Source: Pseudanabaenaceae cyanobacterium MP8IB2.15
GTDB lineage: Bacteria > Cyanobacteriota > Cyanobacteriia > Pseudanabaenales > Pseudanabaenaceae
Assembly (NCBI GenBank): GCA_030248825.1
Contig: JARCMB010000135.1
Span: forward strand, 1 to 5,218
Direction of reading: 5' to 3'
Length of the DNA stretch: 5,218 bases
Shown: one piece after another, positions 3,601 through 5,218 of the stretch
How positions within the stretch are numbered: the stretch's first letter is position 1
Layout: every line of letters starts with the position of its first letter
Program-made: the position numbers and the translations under genes
Notes under the pieces: model-generated
What the model saw: the letters and a program-made list of their open reading frames with translations, nothing else
Database searches by the model: none
Told to the model about the DNA's origin: nothing

Positions 3601-5218
3601 TTACATCTTTTCGATCGTCTTGATGCCTAGCAAATTTAAGCCTAACTTTAAAGTTTTAGCAGTGAGATCGCAGAGCATCAAGCGAGATGTCCGTTCTGGC
3701 TCTGGAGCTTGAAGCACGGGACAGAGATCGTAGAACTGATTAAACTTCTGGCTTAGCTCAAATAGATACTGACAGAGACGGTTGGGAAGTAGATCCTCGC
3801 CGATCGAATCAATCACTTCCGCTAGTTGGATCAGATGTTTTGCTAACACTATTTCTGGTTCAGTCGTGAGATGGATTGCTTGACTAGGAGATATTCGATC
3901 GAAGTCGATGTCACCTTTTCGACTGATGCCGCGAATTCTCACATAAGCATAGAGTAGATATGGAGCCGTATTTCCTTGCAGAGCCAGCATCTTATCGTAG
4001 CTAAACACATAGTTGCTGGTGCGATTTTGCGCTAAATCGGCATACTTGACCGCTCCCAATCCCACCGCTTCGGCGACTTCCTGCTTAAATTCCTCCGACC
4101 GATCGGGATTGCGAATTTCTAAATCGGCTCTCACTCTGTCGATCGATTCATCTAACAAACTTTTGAGCGTCACGGTGTCGCCCGATCGAGTCTTCAGTTT
4201 TTTGCCATCCTCGCCCTGCACCAGCCCAAATGGCACATGGGTGACGCGCACCCGATCGGTCAACCATCCTGCTCGTCGTGCCACCTGAAAAAACTGGGTA
4301 AAGTGAGATGACTGCCCCATATCGGTGACGTAGATGATTCTCTGCGCTCGATCTTTGGTAATTCGATATCTCAAAGCCGCTAAATCAGTCGTAGCATAGT
4401 TATAGCCACCATCCGATTTTTGGATAATTAGTGGTAATCGTTCTCCTTCTTTATTCGAGAATCCTTCGAGGAATACGCATAAAGCCCCCTGACTCTCTTC
4501 TAAAAGACCGAGCGAGCGCAAATCTTCTACGATATCTTGCAGACCAGAATTATAGAAAGATTCACCACGTTCTTGAATTTGGATATCCAAAGTATCGTAG
4601 ATTTTCTGGAATTCTCGACGAGACTGATCGCAGAGTAACTGCCATGCCAGCTTTGCCTGTGGCTCTCCCGATTGCAGATCTACTACTGCGGCGCGAGATC
4701 GCTCCTTAAAGTCTTCATCTCGATCGAATCTCAATTTAGCAGCCCGATATAGTTCCACCAGATCGCCTAACACCAGAGCATCCGACTTTACCAATGCTTC
4801 GGGATACACTTCCTTGAGATAGGTGATTAACATGCCAAACTGTGTGCCCCAGTCGCCGACATGGTTGAGCCGCAGGACATCATGCCCCTGAAATTCTAAA
4901 ATGCTGGCGATACAATCACCGATGATCGTCGATCGCAAGTGACCGACATGCATTTCCTTCGCAATGTTAGGACTGGAGAAATCAACAATCACCCGTTCTG
5001 GATGCTTAGTCGGCAAAATCCCCAAGCGCGGATCGGTTTGGATTTCGGTGAGTCGAGCTTCTAGATATGCCAACTTGAGTTTGACATTGATGAATCCCGG
5101 CCCATCAATCGTGGGTCGATCGCAGAGGTCGTCGATCTGTAAATGCTCGATGATTCGATCGGCAATTTGACGTGGTTGCTGTTTGAGTTGCTTCGTTAAA
5201 CCAAGCGCAGCATTACAC
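3601..5218 (-). CDS. argS: Arginyl-tRNA synthetase, N-terminus cut by right edge
   Basis: ArgRS is the class I synthetase that charges tRNA-Arg in the cytoplasm. The frame is open from the right edge (first complete codon 5215-5217) to TAA at 3601-3603, giving 538 visible residues. An apparent TTG start at 5073 is internal: upstream codons encode CNAALGLTKQLKQQPRQIA and DGPGFINVKL, which belong to the family's N-terminal tRNA-binding domain. About 45-50 residues are probably missing, judged from the usual length near 585. Counting from the first visible codon, motifs are HVGH (90-93, the HIGH signature), NHVGDWGTQFGM (118-129), GKKLKTRSGDTV (338-349, the degenerate KMSKS region typical of ArgRS) and the C-terminal DALR anticodon-binding domain from NTAPYLLYAYVRIR (about 416) to the end, LLGIKTIEKM. 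No frameshift is seen. The gene converges on xseB, with 215 bp between the two stops. Confidence 0.97.
   Translation of the reverse strand, partial: CNAALGLTKQLKQQPRQIADRIIEHLQIDDLCDRPTIDGPGFINVKLKLAYLEARLTEIQTDPRLGILPTKHPERVIVDFSSPNIAKEMHVGHLRSTIIGDCIASILEFQGHDVLRLNHVGDWGTQFGMLITYLKEVYPEALVKSDALVLGDLVELYRAAKLRFDRDEDFKERSRAAVVDLQSGEPQAKLAWQLLCDQSRREFQKIYDTLDIQIQERGESFYNSGLQDIVEDLRSLGLLEESQGALCVFLEGFSNKEGERLPLIIQKSDGGYNYATTDLAALRYRITKDRAQRIIYVTDMGQSSHFTQFFQVARRAGWLTDRVRVTHVPFGLVQGEDGKKLKTRSGDTVTLKSLLDESIDRVRADLEIRNPDRSEEFKQEVAEAVGLGAVKYADLAQNRTSNYVFSYDKMLALQGNTAPYLLYAYVRIRGISRKGDIDFDRISPSQAIHLTTEPEIVLAKHLIQLAEVIDSIGEDLLPNRLCQYLFELSQKFNQFYDLCPVLQAPEPERTSRLMLCDLTAKTLKLGLNLLGIKTIEKM

Noticed and set aside
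4013..4709. Plus-strand open frames inside argS
   Set aside because: They are shadows opposite conserved ArgRS catalytic-domain codons, with no recognisable product.
3601..5073. argS as a complete 490-residue gene starting at TTG 5073
   Set aside because: The frame continues upstream to the window edge and encodes recognisable ArgRS N-terminal sequence, so this start is internal.

Overview
The window looks like chromosomal DNA of a cyanobacterium. The protein families are cyanobacterial in type. The base composition is moderate, and the hexamer CGATCG, the core of the HIP1 element abundant in many cyanobacterial genomes, occurs at least 22 times. The only organised non-coding structure that stands out is a chromosomal replication origin (oriC) beside dnaN. 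I found no phage, transposase, CRISPR or RNA gene.

Layout, left to right: (1) 1-943, minus strand: N-terminal 314 codons of an FtsH AAA+ membrane protease, running off the left edge, with a likely sigma-70-type promoter at 983-1011 and a tandem 10-bp repeat in its leader. (2) 944-1220: intergenic DNA holding that promoter and, at 1163-1198, a palindrome that may end dnaN transcription. (3) 1221-2372, minus strand: complete dnaN, the DNA polymerase III sliding clamp. (4) 2373-3067: a roughly 700-bp gene-free stretch containing the predicted oriC. It has ten exact DnaA boxes (nine TTTTCCACA, one TTATCCACA), four pointing left and then six pointing right, with a near-perfect hairpin at the switch point. 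On the dnaN side the order is tandem boxes, a short GC-rich spacer, four tandem TAG trios, then an AT-rich unwinding region, which is the layout described for bacterial basal origin unwinding systems. (5) 3068-3385, plus strand: xseB, the small subunit of exonuclease VII, with a TTG start and an acidic tail ending in Phe. (6) 3386-3600: convergent intergenic DNA with a terminator-like hairpin and a nested dispersed repeat. (7) 3601-5218, minus strand: argS, arginyl-tRNA synthetase, lacking its N-terminus at the right edge.

Functional logic: dnaN and xseB diverge from the origin, so replication start, clamp supply and a DNA-repair nuclease subunit share one control region. dnaA itself is not in the window. 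ftsH and argS are housekeeping neighbours with no evident functional link. The most interesting material is the origin: its box phasing (21, 21, 21 and 11 bp), its trio element and its lack of GATC sites.
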